Made by a program: the position numbers and the translations under genes. The notes beneath the pieces were generated by a model. That model saw only the letters and a list, made by a program, of their open reading frames with translations. It was not told the DNA's origin and ran no database searches. This document shows positions 19,330 to 32,897 of a stretch of DNA of 64,000 nucleotides, in pieces. Source of the DNA: Apostichopus japonicus (taxonomy: Eukaryota > Echinodermata > Holothuroidea > Aspidochirotida > Stichopodidae); contig NC_092568.1 in the NCBI RefSeq assembly GCF_037975245.1, positions 31,404,501 to 31,468,500 on the forward strand, written 5' to 3'. Numbering within the stretch: the first letter of the stretch is position 1; each line of letters opens with the position of its first letter.

Positions 19330-21580
19330 TGTACGCAAACACATTTCCTGTTCTTGCGAAACAGAGCTTGTAATCACCACTTGTCCTCAGACTGCAGCAA
19401 TATAGTAGTACACGCCAACGCTATATGAAGCTATACACATATCTCCATTACTTGATATTTAACAGCGCCATCGTTTTTAAACTTCCTATTTCTCTTGCAA
19501 CGCAAAAAGTGCGGAACAACACTATATAGAAAATCATATTTTTCTTTTTTATAAGAGAAAAACAAACAAATTTTCGGGTTTTGAGGCTTGGATTTCAGAG
19601 TACACAAGTACATGTTTTGGGTACATGTTTGAGTTTGGGATGAAGAGGCTTGTTATTGTAGTACGCATGCGCGCTACATTATTGGCATTACTGGCAAAGT
19701 GAACGATACCTACATGACTGGACGTTGAAACTTCAAGTTTAATATAGTCTCTGTACATTTGTAGCTTCAGAGGCTAGCTACGTAGCCAACTTATTCTGAG
19801 CCTGCCATGGCGCTCACAAGCGCCCTCACCATGTATAAGTATACATGACTATACTCCCTGGTATATGTTGTCCGTCCAAAAAAAATAACACAATGAACAA
19901 CAGAAATTAGTTAAGTTCTTCCTACAACTGCAAGCACTCCACTTGCACTAAAATACTGCGTATTTGCAGGCAAATGCTGTTCTAGCTTACTTTGGGCTCT
20001 CACAGCTTAACTTTAACATGGTCATGATACGGAAAGTTCAAGGTGTCATGAATGGACCAACGTGTCGGCTATCTAGTGAGTGGTAGAGCTTAGCAACTTC
20101 TATGATGACTTAGCGAATTCTGCATACACATGTACATAAAAATTCTGCATAATTTGTATTTGATCCTTCCATGTGACATGATTAATTTGTCGCCTGCATC
20201 ACAACACCTTGTGACATTTGGCAGACTATTTATGGGATATCGTTATGATGCTTCCTGCTATAGTAGTAATTCAACATGTACGATATTAATAGCATACGGT
20301 ACCGTACTGATTTATCTATTAACAAGAATGAGATGTACACCATTATCAAGAAAGTCGTTTTTACTCGTGTCCAAGTCACGAGTATCTTTATAAAAAAAAT
20401 GTAACTGTAATTTACAGTAGTTCCAGTTCTTGAACATTTTAATAAATTATAGATTATTAATTTTTGATTATTAATAACTTTTGATGGCCCTTACAAATAT
20501 GTCTTATGTAATTTCATTTGCTGACTTAAAAACGGTTACAAGTAGTAGGGCTATTATTATCAGTGTTAGTATACACAACTTGCCTGGTTCAAATTCGCCG
20601 ACGGGTCCGACTTGAATCATGAATGGATTTGACCCAGTCGACAAGTACATGATTATCCAATAGGTATAGCTGAAGCCAATGTTGCAGCAGTCCCCATTGT
20701 CAAGGGTCCTCCGAGAAAACTCAAACTCAAATAATTCAAATCGTAAAACACCAACACTCTATTGTGCGGTTGAGCCTGTAAGTCTTAATTTGGAATATGC
20801 ACCTTATGATACCATGTATCTTTCCGGTGGTTGTTAACCAGACACTGTATAAGTTCATTAGTTGTTTGCAGTTACAAGGGCTATTTTTTCAATTATCGCC
20901 ATAGTTAAGTCCCATCAGGTGCCAAGTTCAACTCAACGTTTTCTTTTAATACTCAGTGGTTTTTGGTTATTTCATTACTTATAACCAACTTTATACAGGT
21001 ATTTCATCTTGTACGATCATGGGTCAGGGTCTCAGGGGAAGTTGTCATTAAGGTCAGCTCTCATGGTTTGATACAAGGTGGAGGAAGGGCGGCTAGAAGT
21101 AAAAATAAATGGTGTAATCACATTTACGATACGGTACCAAACTTATGCTCATTGGGACCATTTGTGAACGGCCATGCCAGTACAGTGATACCGAAATTTC
21201 ACCCAAACCAGCGGCTTCTCTACCAATATCGTCATTTAAATGTTTGCTTGGTGAACTTATGAAATCAGTTTGACCATTCTTAGACTTTGACTATCTATAT
21301 GTCATTTTGTATTGGCCGTTTGAGAAGGTTTCAATCTTTGTCGCCTTCCATGACGTTTCACTGGAACGAATATCCTGTAGAAAATGCTTATATGTAAGCT
21401 TCTGAAATGACTAAATGTGTTTTCAACGTGACTAACAGTGAGGTATCTTCACGATGAAACGTAAACAATAACACTACTTGTGTAACCGGATACTTTTATT
21501 TTTCCGAAGTTCACCACGATTGCTTGATCCCTTTGTAGCTACATTATACTCTCTAGTACTGATATCAACTTCTGACAAGT
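19330..21580. other. No gene recognised
   Basis: Ordinary AT-rich sequence. A CG-bearing stretch near 19660 (GTACGCATGCGCGC) resembles an NRF-1-type site. The open frame at 20963-21262 has no recognisable domain. Confidence 0.5.
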
Positions 21581-21609
21581 GAATGATAAAAAAAAGTGAG
21601 AAGAACGCA

Positions 21610-21787
21610 ATCGCTTCTCGGCCTTTTGGCTAAGATCATGTGTAGTATCTGTTCTCTTCGGGAATGGTGATGCACACCTGACGACTCACACAGTCACAGT
21701 CCCGATGCAAGGGGACTGGGGCTGAGAGCGGATCAGTCGTTTGGTAGTTTGGTTTTCGTGCCCAGGTTCTTTCCTGGGTGACTTTTT
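21610..21787 (+). ncRNA. U2 snRNA-like RNA, tandem copy 1
   Basis: The first ~45 bases equal the U2 snRNA 5' end: ATCGCTTCTCGGCCTTTTGG, then CTAAGATCATGTGTAGTATC, containing the branch-point-pairing GTAGTA. One base differs from the standard form (ATCATG for ATCAAG). After CTGTTC the sequence leaves U2: there is a TTCG hairpin, GGTG(ATGCA)CACC, CAGTCCC(8 nt)GGGACTG and a terminal hairpin CCCAGG(TTCTTT)CCTGGG, then a T run. I see no canonical Sm site (ATTTTTG). An A/T run ATAAAAAAAA lies about 25 bases upstream. It could be a variant snRNA, a snRNA-derived retroelement or a pseudogene. Confidence 0.65.
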
Positions 21788-21797
21788 CTTAAAAAGT

Positions 21798-21980
21798 ATC
21801 GCTTCTCGGCCTTTTGGCTAAGATCATGTGTAGTATCTGTTCCCTTTCGAGGGGAATGGTGATGCACACCTGACGATGATCACACAGTCACTGTCCCGAT
21901 GCAAGGGGACTGGGGTTGAGAGCGGAGCAGTCGTTTGGTATTTCGGTTGTCGTGCCCAGGTTCTTTCCTGGGCCACTTTT
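21798..21980 (+). ncRNA. U2 snRNA-like RNA, tandem copy 2
   Basis: Second unit, 188 bases after copy 1 and nearly identical in its first 42 bases. Differences fall so that hairpins survive: the second stem lengthens (TTCCC ... GGGAA) and the terminal stem becomes GCCCAGG(TTCTTT)CCTGGGC. The GTCCC/GGGAC stem is retained but shorter. Only about ten bases separate it from copy 1, so it has no room for its own upstream promoter. It may be read as part of a dimer or be a simple duplication. Confidence 0.62.
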
Positions 21981-22189
21981 CTTAAAAATAAAAAACTATT
22001 TCAAATATGGTAGGATACAAAGTCAACACAAGTTAACCAACAATTAATTGACTGTGATCGGAGAAAACTATGTTACGAACATGTGAAAGCAGTTTCAATG
22101 CTCCATTGTGAATATTGTCTCGAAAAACTTTACAAATAATGCATTTTATTTGTAACAAAACGTCTAAAAAATCCAACTGTTTGTTGTCT

Positions 22190-22400
22190 ACCATACTGCC
22201 CGGATGTGTTTCCCACGCCCCCTTTCGGTGAAGTCCCTTCGAATTATTTGATTGGCAGCTTTGAGGCACCGCCACTTCCGAACTGAGTACAGCGCGCGAA
22301 CGGTCAAACCACGAGTACATAAACACGCCTTGATAATGAGCAAGTCTGCTGTTCTACGTACGTACGTACACACGGCATCATCATCAGTTCATCACCATTT
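22190..22400. other. CpG-bearing block, possible promoter
   Basis: Richer in CG than its surroundings, with ACTTCCG (ETS-like), an inverted CCAAT (ATTGG) and GCGCGCG-type bases. No downstream coding exon is recognised, so a promoter role is only a guess. Confidence 0.25.
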
Positions 22401-25400
22401 TGAAGCGAGAGCAGTTCTGTCGTGTTACAACATATTTCAAAATCTATTCATCTAAGTTTTGGATTCGTGGGATGAGAACCCGTACCAAGGATTTGGTTAC
22501 CTAGCACTTTATCAAGAACAGTTATTGGCTTCATATCTCATATCCGTCGTTTTTGTTCACGTTTGGAAACACATGGATAGCTTATGAACGTTGGGAACTT
22601 ATTTTGAAGAAGAGAGAAACCATCAGACAGGGATTTATGAACTAGCCTACACCAGAATATATTTACCAACGGATTATCATCAGTAGGTAAGTTACCCCAG
22701 ACTATATCTCTTTCTCTCTCCGTGTGTAGGGTTGAACTAGTCAACTTCTGTAGGCTAGTTATTAAAACTTACAATTTAAAAAAAAAATCGTATTACGCTC
22801 AGGGTATAACACTAACAGTAAAAGCTCCTGCAGATGTACTTGTATTAGGAATTCGTACCACGTCAGGTTTAGGGCCTAGGTCCATACGTTAGGCATACAC
22901 ATTAACAGTTCGCAAAAAGGCCCAGTCTTAATTCTACGCAGGTATCCATACATTGGTGCCAAGACAATTTTGTATTGAACCTTGAGTATTTACTTAGAGC
23001 GAATAACTAGTAGCCTATATAGGCCTAGTGTCATTATTTTCAATTGGCCTATTATTATTATTTTCAATTGCAAGCAATACAATATATGCATTATATTGCT
23101 TGCAATGTACAGGTATTCTGTATATGTTGTAAAGGCCCATGGGCCTAGTAATAGATTTAAAAGCTTATATTAACAACTATAAAATGTGGTATAAGTTTAG
23201 AAGCATAGGTAGAAAAATACATTTAGTGAAGAGGTAGACCTAGTAATGGAGTTGAATCTAGCCATTTTCGACAGTTGTCCCAGTTGTTTTGTTAAATCCA
23301 TCACTGTATATGCGCAATGCCATTTGGTAATAATGAAATAATAACATATTCTGAGACCTAGCTCATTCATAACTGTATGGTATGCTTTTTTCATTTTGCA
23401 TGAAGGATGACTGGGCCATACATTGTATGGAGCAGATATATCATTACCTAGAATGGAATTAATTATTATCTGGTGTAAATAGATTAACTTATCAAATTTG
23501 GATGATGATGATGTACCAGTAACTTGCATTAACATCTCAAAGAAGATTAGTTAAAATAAAAGAAGAGTTAATACATATGAGGTTCAACTGGCATTCATAA
23601 GAGAGGTGATGCATATTGCGGTTGTTTTCTTTATAATCGCCTGAGGCAACTCCTCCATAGAAAAAGCAATTGATTGGGATTGTTAAAGGATTCCATTATT
23701 AAAGAAAATGATATCTGATCATTATTCTTGTATTTATTTAAACCCTCTTCATAGAGGACCTTTTATTCTTTTTCATTTACAGTTTCTTAATTTCTGTTAG
23801 TTTTAGCAGTGCATACTGCAGTATGATCTATGGTGAAGTGCTCATCATTTTTCTTGCTCATCACTCTTCTTGTTTTTATTTAAACCCTCTTCATAGAGAT
23901 CTTTTTAATCTTGTTCATTTACAGTTTCTTAATTTCTGTTAGTTTAGCAGTGCATACTACAGTGTGGTATAGATGGTAAAATGCTCATTTTGCCAATAAT
24001 AGTCTATTGTTTAGAACAAACTTAATCAGGTTATTTCCACATCGCACACAACCCCAAATCTCCAAACTATTCTAGGGTCACAAAAATTTGACTACCCACT
24101 ATATACAAGAATTATCTTCTGTTGCGTCTTTTTAAGCCATGGAAGTATGTCCCTATGCCTCCATAGGTAAATGGTAGTAGGAAAGAATTGTCTTTCAAAA
24201 ATGAAAGCACAGACTAATAGATGTGTACATATGTGTGTGCAATGACCATTTGTGTGCTTGTAAAAGTTTGAGTCCAATACTGATAACTTTTGTGGTGTAC
24301 TGAGTGTACAGTATATATATGCAGGGTCTTTTGAAAATATCAGTGTACAATAGCACTAGTAAGGTTAATTGTTTGTATTGAACTAAACCTGAAAATAAAC
24401 CTGTTTCTGAACAAAAACAAAACAGAAAAACAAAATGAAGAAGAAACAAAGAAAAGACTATATGAAACCTGGGGTTCCATTTTGTGCTTTGAGAAATTTT
24501 ATATATATTCTTGCCATCTTTGAACTGTTACTATATCATTCCTTGTTAATTGTTTATGAAATATCTTCCTTTTGGTCATCATCTGTTAACATGTTAATTG
24601 TTGTGGGGGGAGAGTTTTCCAGTTAGGAATCGATTCCCCTTTAAAATGTACGGTACCTTCTCTAGCACGGAGGACGTGAACACTCGTCCAACAGAAATAT
24701 CGACAGTTGTGTTTACTAATTCATTTTATAGCCCTGATGAATATGAGTGAAAGAACCTTCCATCCTTTTGTTGTTAAGCCGGCGAATGACATGATATGTG
24801 TGATATGAAATTGAATACAGAGATGTGAGGCTATCCATTCACAGGTTACATCTACTCAAGCATGAAAATTTGTGTGATTTTACTCCCTGTAGTAAACATC
24901 CTTGACACAAGGCTGTGTTATCCTTGTGGAAACCCTCGAAAATTGCGCAGTGCCCTGGATGATAGTATGTGTTGGTGATTTTATGTGGAAGATTGGAAGA
25001 TGGCTGCTTGTTAACAGTAATGTTACAGTTCATCAATTCTGGAGAGAAAGAGTGGGTGGGGGCGGGGGGACTTAGGAGACACATGAGTGTGGACTGAGTT
25101 AAATATTATACTACTGTACTATCAAGTAAAATGTGGAACAACAAATTAAAAGTTTACAAAAAAATTATAAAAACTTCATTGTATTATAACATTCTTTTTT
25201 CGGCATTAAGTTTAAGAATATTTTTTATAACATTTAGAAGTAAAACTCTGCTAACAACTTACTACTTTGCAAGGTTTTTTTTCCATTTATGAAATGTAAA
25301 ATATTGTTCATATTTTAAATTTAAAATATGACATATGTTTGAAAATTCTCAACTTTGATTTTTACATGTGTATATGGTGATAAAAAAATAGCATTATGTA

Positions 25401-27480
25401 GAATCACTAATTGCTCAATATTATTTGATACTTCATCAAGATCAGATGGTCTAGAAGGATGGTCTAATGCGATCAATGGCACTGACTCATCTTTTTAGTA
25501 ATATTTATAAGGTCAATTTGATAAGATTACAAACCAAGCTCACAGATATGTTTTAAGAGTAACATATAGCTGGAACTTTTAAAGTCATAAGTACATATTA
25601 CTTGTAAAAAAAGAAGGGCTCCTTTTCTGCTGGATTTTTACAAGCTTTTGATGCAGGCCTACTAGATTTGCAATCTTAGCCACTAGCAATAAATGGAAGT
25701 ACTTTAAATTGTACTGGCTAAAATAAATTTCCCCACTGGCATTTTCCTGAAATACAGCAAACATCAGTTACAGTATAGACTAATATATCCTACTATTTTG
25801 TTGATACTCTATGCATTACTTAGTATGCGGGGTTTATTTAAGGTTTGGAAATCATGATGATTTTGACTGACAGTTGAACAGATCTGGAAGTTTTAATGTT
25901 ACATAAGATGTATGTGTGAACTTATCAAAAGTAGTTTTTCATGTTGGAACTAATTGGGTCTGTGTCAAAAGTTTTAATTCAACAAATCCATCAATGAACT
26001 TGATGAGTCACTAAAATGTCTCTTAAAGTTAATTAATAGAAATCAAATTATTTTAAAAATAATTCAGATTTGTTTTATTTCTGAATGGTGGCTGCATGAT
26101 AGAATCAGATGTAAATTGAAGACAATATTAAAAATTGCAAATATTGATATTGACCTTTCATGGTCATGACACTGTAAAAATTTTGTGTCAAGCCTTTGCA
26201 TGGCAACACAGAGACGACAACCACAGTCATCGACAGGTTATTAAATGTGCACATGGGGCGAAATTTGTTTAATTCACCATCAAATTTTGATCCTGTATTA
26301 ACATTTTAACTAGCAGCATTTTGGTTTTCCTCTTTAATGCACCGATAAATTCAGATTACTTGCAAACAAGGAATCTGGTACTGATCTTGAACTGGAGGGT
26401 CTTTCCATATCTGCCATTCCTTTCAGATCATTTTCCAGCATAACTTGCAAGATGCAATCCAAATTTGAACATGCTATGTTCAGAGCAACATCTTTCTAGC
26501 TTAAGATATTTTTCCAGCTCTCAGAGCAAAACATTGCTAAGGTGTGAATTAAATTGATATCATGAAATCCATAAAAATCATTTGTAAAGCACAGACTAAG
26601 TGAAGGGTTTGTCAACTTTTAGCATTTATTCTGTAACAAATAGTCGTAGGAAATCTACTTTGTGTCAGTTTACAGAATAATTTAAAGGAAACTGCATGAA
26701 CTTTAAAATCTGTATTTGGTTCCAAAATGGAACCCCTAAGGAAGATGATACAGACCAACTGAAAACTTTATCTACAATAGTTAAAGCTTTAGGGGGATGA
26801 AACCAAAATTGTTCGGATGTGATTAACGAACCACATGCTAGAGGTATTGATTGCCGGGAATGGAATGTTCCAATTTATCGCCCTTATAGCTACTGTGTTA
26901 GGATATGACCATGTTTACTCACCTGTAGCCTCATGGCACATTTTCCATTCTCTTGTAGAGCAAGGTCCTCTATAGCTGTACAAAGATCTACAGAGAATTC
27001 ATCATGTTTTCATAATTATCAACTCAAATTGTACTGTACAGTATCTAGGCACGGCACCACCTCACCATTAATGTAGAACCATTCAAAACATTAGATCTAT
27101 GTAAACAGGGAATAATTTATCCAGCATCGCATCACAAAATGGTTTGGAAAACGGTCAAATTGCTGCACAAGTCTGTCTAAGGATGTGTACATCTAGATAG
27201 CTGTTTGTAGTTACTCAGGAACCATAGTATTTTATACTGTAGGAGCCAAAATTAGGAGCCTTTAAAACAGCACTGCACAATATTTGAATGTACATAAAAT
27301 TATTCCGTGTTTTCCTGGGCTGTTCTTATTTGAAACAGAGTGTAAGAGATGATACACTGTGTGGTCACACAGGTTTACACTGTAGACCTGTCATTGAGAA
27401 TTGTCACTCACAGAACATTTTTGGTTTATAAATGTATAAGATTGTTACTTTCCTTGAATTTTTGAAGCCATTATAGTTGC
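22400..27480. other. AT-rich sequence without recognised genes
   Basis: Apart from the 142-bp duplication at 23.7 kb I see no exon, RNA gene or clear transposon. Short open frames on both strands lack familiar motifs. Confidence 0.5.
23728..23985. repeat. 142-bp imperfect tandem duplication
   Basis: The blocks starting at about 23728 and 23869 share AAACCCTCTTCATAGAG, CATTTACAGTTTCTTAATTT and TTAGCAGTGCATACT, with period about 142. Confidence 0.88.
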
Positions 27481-27497
27481 ATCTGATTTGCCCCTGT

Positions 27498-27676
27498 CAA
27501 GCACAGATCCAGGCGGTTGGGGGTTGGGGGAAGTTTATCCCCCTTTTCATGTTGGCCTAATGATTTTCACCCTAAATATGCTTCAGAATGCACCTTTTCT
27601 GGGAACAGAGACATGCGAGTTGGCTCCACTGAACTCAGGGCTGTACCCTCTCCTCTTGACTATCCTGGGTCTGCAT
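27498..27676. mobile_element. Possible small inverted-repeat element
   Basis: Left CAGATCCAGG and right CCTGGGTCTG are inverted copies with one mismatch about 170 bases apart, with a G-rich block inside the left end, in the style of the hAT-like elements here. No matching flanking octamers, so support is weak. Confidence 0.35.
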
Positions 27677-27719
27677 TCTTTTTCCTGTCTTTTGTGCGAG
27701 TAAGTGTTCCTTTGATGCA

Positions 27720-30500
27720 AATTTGAAGATGATATTAAAACTGCTATTTAAATGAAGAAAAGTAATAAAAGTAAAAGTTCCTCCCCTACAAATGTTAAAT
27801 TCATAAAGTTTCTATCATCGCTGTCTAATATTTTGGCAGGATGAAAAAAAAATTGTCACTCAGGGTTTTGCCTACATTCTACAGAATCTTGGGGAACAAA
27901 AAAGAACTGGGTGTGTCTTAGCTGACTGTGTGTGTTAAATTGTACAGCTAGTATAAAGCATACTGGACATTAATACAAACTTATGAAACCCTAAGAATGA
28001 CATAACAAGAAGCATCCACTTTGTATCTTCCATTTGGTGTTTTATAGTATATACTTAAACAAAATATGTAAGGATTATATTAAAAGGTTTCTGAAGAAGT
28101 AACATGTTGTTTGCATAAGTTCGTAACCTGAAGCAATTATCATAGACTGCAATTTGTAATGTAAAGCATGTGAGTGTACACTACTGTAAGCATTAATATT
28201 GTGTTTTACTACTGGGGAGGGGGGAGGGGGAGGGGGAAGGGAAAGAGAGAGTAAAACCAAATACCTACCCTATGTATTATTCTTTTGAGTGCCCATACAA
28301 TAAATTTGCAGTGTTATAAAAACTGGCTGAGTGGCTATAAAGTCCTTGAAATTATTTTGTTGGTTTTGTGCTTAAATACGTCGTCTGACCTATTAAACTG
28401 ACACACGGAGATGAAGGTATTACCGTATGTGCCAATGCTATCAATGGATCTATCTGCCGTCCACATCTGTGATTCATACTTTACTCCGTCATAATGAAAT
28501 AAAACGATCTTTGCAAACAGAATTCATGCTATATAAACTTAATGAATTCGTTTCATTTGGAGACTGCTGTATATTGCTCCCCATAGGATATTATTGTAAT
28601 AGCTATGCTGTATTCATGCATTCCTTCATAGTACCATATTGCATGGGCTTAGTTCGACTGTCTGCAGTCAGTTGTCTTTACTTCAATTAAAGCAGTGTAT
28701 GCTGCTTATAGAGTGTCTAGAAACTTACGAGAAGGCTAGGTCATCGTTCTGTATTGTTTATCATACCCTTAGATAGATCTATTAATAGCTATAGGCTGTC
28801 AGTATTTACCGTATTACTGGCATGTCGGCATCTAGAAAATCATTAATTTGCAAATGTCTGTTTTGATAACCTACGCAATTGAATTAAATACTGTACAGTA
28901 TGTATGTTTTAAGCAGAAGAATAAAAGAAGAAGAATATGAAATGGTAATCTGGAATCTACTTTATATGTATACTGGGTGTACACTTAAATTGTATTTATA
29001 CATTTTGGTGTTTTTGTCAGGATAATACAAACAAGTAATACATGTATACATTTTCAAGGGGAATAATTTATCTTGTATGGCATAGCAAAGTGCACTGCAA
29101 ATGGTGCAAATAGCTACAGAGTAACTGTACTATATACAGTAACTAGGACTAAATGCATAGTATTCTTACAACACAGAACAGTTGGCTGGCCCCTATTCTA
29201 TAAATATTTTATGACTGAACCCAAAATTCATGACCTTCAATAGTGTATTTATATATCTCCCATGGAATATTAATTTAGCCCTTGAATTTTGTTTAGTGCA
29301 GTAAAGTTCCTTTAGAAAAATAGACAGTTGTTGTGTACAGAAATTGGTACTTGTGTTTATACATATATATATGCAGTTAATGGTCCAGTCAAAAGTGTTA
29401 AACTTGAATATAGCTGGTGCTCAGGAGAACTTGTGAACAATTTTATCTGGTATAGCGAATGCTTAAACCATTATTAAAGTGTAAACTGTATAAACATAGC
29501 ATACAACTTACTCCACTAGTTTATAGGACTCTGATATTGATCATGTCACTAAGTATGATAATTTATTACATTTTAAATTAGCATAATTTTAATCAGGATC
29601 AATTCTAAAGGAAATCCTGGAAAAACTCTGTCGTCATCTGGTCATCATTGTAAAACATGAATTATGTATGGCGGAAGATAATTCATTAAAGTGTAACTGT
29701 TCAAGGTTTAAGTTTTTTGGTTTGTCATTAAATATTTTAGAGAATAGGGCCTACTGTAAAATGTTTTATAAGTAATTGCTAGTGATAGGTCATTGTACAA
29801 TTTAACACTTTATAGCTATTTGATAAAAATTTACATTATAATATTTTCCTATGCCACATGCAATAAATGATTCCCTTTGGAAAAATGAATATGTCATATA
29901 TGTTAGTCTTACTGACACATCAGATATTAATTTGTCATCAATTTGGCAGTCAGTTGCACAAATCTACTAAGCTTGAGATTATTCTTAGCACAGACAGGTT
30001 TATAGAGGCAAATATCCAAAGTTTCCTGAAATTTATACATTATTTATGGCTTTAATAAACCATATTATCACTGTTTGTTATAAAGGCAATCAGTTTTGCC
30101 TCCAAGTATACCAGAAAGCACCCGAAAAGGTCTTCGATCTATATCTAGGTACGTATCGTCAAATTTGTACATTTTTTAAAACTGCCATTTTCAGAGCATT
30201 ATTCTGCATCTGAGTATTCATGGCTCTGAGCTAAGACTACAGGTATATACTTTTGAATAAGAGGTTTGAAGGATTTGCAACTGGAAATATTTTTGGAGAC
30301 CAACTATGTACCGCACAATCTTTCTTTTTACAGTCATAGCAATTGTGGATAATTATGTAGGTGACCTTTTGAAAAGGTCCTTTTTTATCAGATCTCATGT
30401 CGGTTGAATGTCTGTAGCACAAGGTTATCATCTAGCAGGAAGAACGGAATAAAAACATGATCAAAGACACCTATGTTTGCCTGCCCCTGCAGAGATTGGT
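27720..30500. other. No gene recognised
   Basis: AT-rich, with a G-rich tract at 28.2 kb. No exon with convincing splice sites was found by eye. Confidence 0.5.
28211..28250 (+). repeat. G-rich tract, G-quadruplex candidate
   Basis: Runs GGGG, GGGGGG, GGGGG, GGGGG and GGG separated by single A or AA, meeting the usual G4 pattern. Confidence 0.7.
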
Positions 30501-30516
30501 CTGTATGTTAGATCTG

Positions 30517-30906
30517 CATAGGCATAGGAGCCTAATTTGATTTGGGGGGGGGGGGCTGTAACGACTTGCCCTAAGAATATAAATAACCAAAATTGTTCGC
30601 GCGCTCCGTGCGCTTTCAACATCTTAATGTGCATATCATATAGGCATTCATTGGTCATTACATCACATGCCAATAACATACAATCATTTTCCGTGTTATT
30701 ACCCTTCCATATTGGTCAATTATTGGGGAAGTCGTTACAATAATAATGATAATAATAATATCAGTTTAACCATTGAAAAACACATTGCAAATTATTCTTC
30801 TTTCAGTAGGTGCCCGAAAAATAATCAGCATATTGCCTGAATTTTCACAAACAAATTTGGTTGGGAGAGTTACAGCCCCCCCGCCCTCCCGCCTCCTACG
30901 CCTGTG
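30517..30906 (+). mobile_element. 390-bp hAT-type MITE with perfect 8-bp target duplication
   Basis: TAGATCTG flanks both sides exactly (30509-30516 and 30907-30914). The ends CATAGGCATAGGAGCC and (inverted right end) CACAGGCGTAGGAGGC match at 13 of 16 bases, and a G-run plus CTGTAAC repeats near each end in inverted form. An 8-bp duplication is the hallmark of hAT transposition. No transposase is encoded, so it moved in trans. A second, partial copy sits at 16625. Confidence 0.88.
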
Positions 30907-32579
30907 TAGATCTGTGATATTTAGTTACTGTACATACAACTCTGTCTCCACGGCTTATAGGAGAGATGTGTGTATATATTGATCTCCGCAAATTACTGAA
31001 TTCATCACTGAAGTGATTCCCACCAGGAATGTCTCTATTTTAGGTGGTTCGTAATCTGAAAACAGAAACTTTTAACATACGCTGTTCTTATGTTAGCTAT
31101 CACTGCACATGGTCAAGCTGTGTTACTCAGTGAATTTTTGTTCTTGGAGACACAGGTTAATAGCTTATAGTGTTGTTTAAATATAAGCCCCACTGAAGGA
31201 AGAGGCCCTGTTTAAGTACCAAGTGTTGGGTTACCAACAGCTGTGAGCAATTAATCACAGTTTCACAGAGTTGTCTACAGTTTGTATAACATGAATTGAA
31301 GTGAATGAGAGGAAATATGTGACCTTGTTAACTTGTAGAATTCATGAATATATACACTGTCAGCTTAACAGAACTGCAAGATGACTTTATGTCGATCGTT
31401 CAAGATAGTAGTGAGTACTCTGATAATAATTATAGTTAAAAATGTGGTTCATGCTCCCAGGTGGGTGTCCTGTCCTGTATACATGCTGGGAGTTGTAACA
31501 CAGCCAAAATAAACAGCTTGCTGCTTTAAGCCATAAGCTGTACATATTTTTCAAAATCTGTCAGAATTGTCAATATTTGCATTAACTTTTTGACATTTGA
31601 AATTAGGACAAATATGATGACGTAATTACTACATTTTTTTTACTTGATAGTGCTCACGAATGTTTAGATCGCTCATTTTACCTATCATGTTAAAAAGCTC
31701 ATATCTTGATCTGGTTCTGTCTGTGATGTCCTTCTTTAAATGATGTATCTTTCTTCGACAACAGTTGTGCTCGTTGTGCAACGTAGAGGCCTAGCCGTGA
31801 AATCTGTAATGAAGAAACTAAGAAGCCCCAGCGCCGACTCACATATGTACCGTACTTACGCTTCCAGAAACTAATGTATCATGCATGATTTGTGCTATAA
31901 TGTTGCCAACAGATATACCAAGGCCTGACAATTCGGTCATGAGGCCTATTTTGGATCTTTAACAATCTACTTAATACTCATTTAGGCTTTAAAATAGCTT
32001 AAGGGTAGCTTGACAGAAATTAACTCAAGGTTGAGTTGCCAGGAATATATGCAATCTGTATGTACAGTGAATATAGCGTTGGACTAGATTTGCCTCGCTT
32101 CAAAAGAAATATGTATGAAAATGGACACCATAATTGTCTTTCAGTATTGTGCAAGAAGTGACATTTACATCGAAATGTTATCAGAATGTTTTAAGAATTC
32201 TTGATAAATATCATGACAGAGAATCTTGCAATGAAAGATGTGAAATATCAGACTGTTGGAAATGTCAGACCATGCAGGCAACAACTTGATTACCATAGTA
32301 ACTAGAGATGTTTAAAAAACATTTGGTCTTTATCTAAGATGGCTCTCAGCACATTTTATTAATATTCAAAAACAAAAATTTGTTTCAATTATCACAGAGC
32401 TGTCATGATTCATGAGAACATGTCGGTATTCATTGTTCTGATAAGAGCTTTTCTGAATATCCCAGAGACACCAAGATTCAATGTGTCTCTGTAGTGTCGA
32501 TGTACATAGACCATACTGTACTCTGCAAACTTGTATTCATAAATTATACACACACTGCAATACATGTATGTCCACTTTT

Positions 32580-32600
32580 TGTGATGGGGGGGGGGGGGTT
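32580..32600 (+). repeat. G homopolymer
   Basis: A run of about 13 G after GATG. Confidence 0.8.
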
Positions 32601-32767
32601 GAAGGAAATGAATTTTAATAATGATGTTTTGTTTGAACTTCATTTTCAGAATTTGTTTAGATATTTGCAAAAGGTAGGGTGGCAGGGGATTCCAGGGGAA
32701 GGGGGTCAGCAAATTTTCATAACTTCCCTCGACTGATTAAGATAGGGGCCTGATCTTAATTGGAAGG

Positions 32768-32897
32768 ACCAGTGGCAAATCAATGATTTTATAAAGGAGG
32801 GGATACTGCCCTAAGGTCTTGAAGCCAACTACCATGATGGGAGGTGTTACGTCATGTCCCCACACCCCACCCTCCCTCTTGGGTCATGCCACTGAGT
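32768..32897. mobile_element. Fragment of a dispersed repeat with CAGTGGCA / TGCCACTG ends
   Basis: Starts CCAGTGGCAAATCAATGATT and closes with TGCCACTG, an eight-base inverted terminus. Its start resembles the two blocks at 60.2 and 60.45 kb (GCAAATGAAGGATTTAATAA). No target duplication is visible. Confidence 0.5.

Noticed and set aside
20963-21262. 99-codon plus frame
   Set aside because: No familiar domain, no clear splice or start context, and composition like the surroundings.
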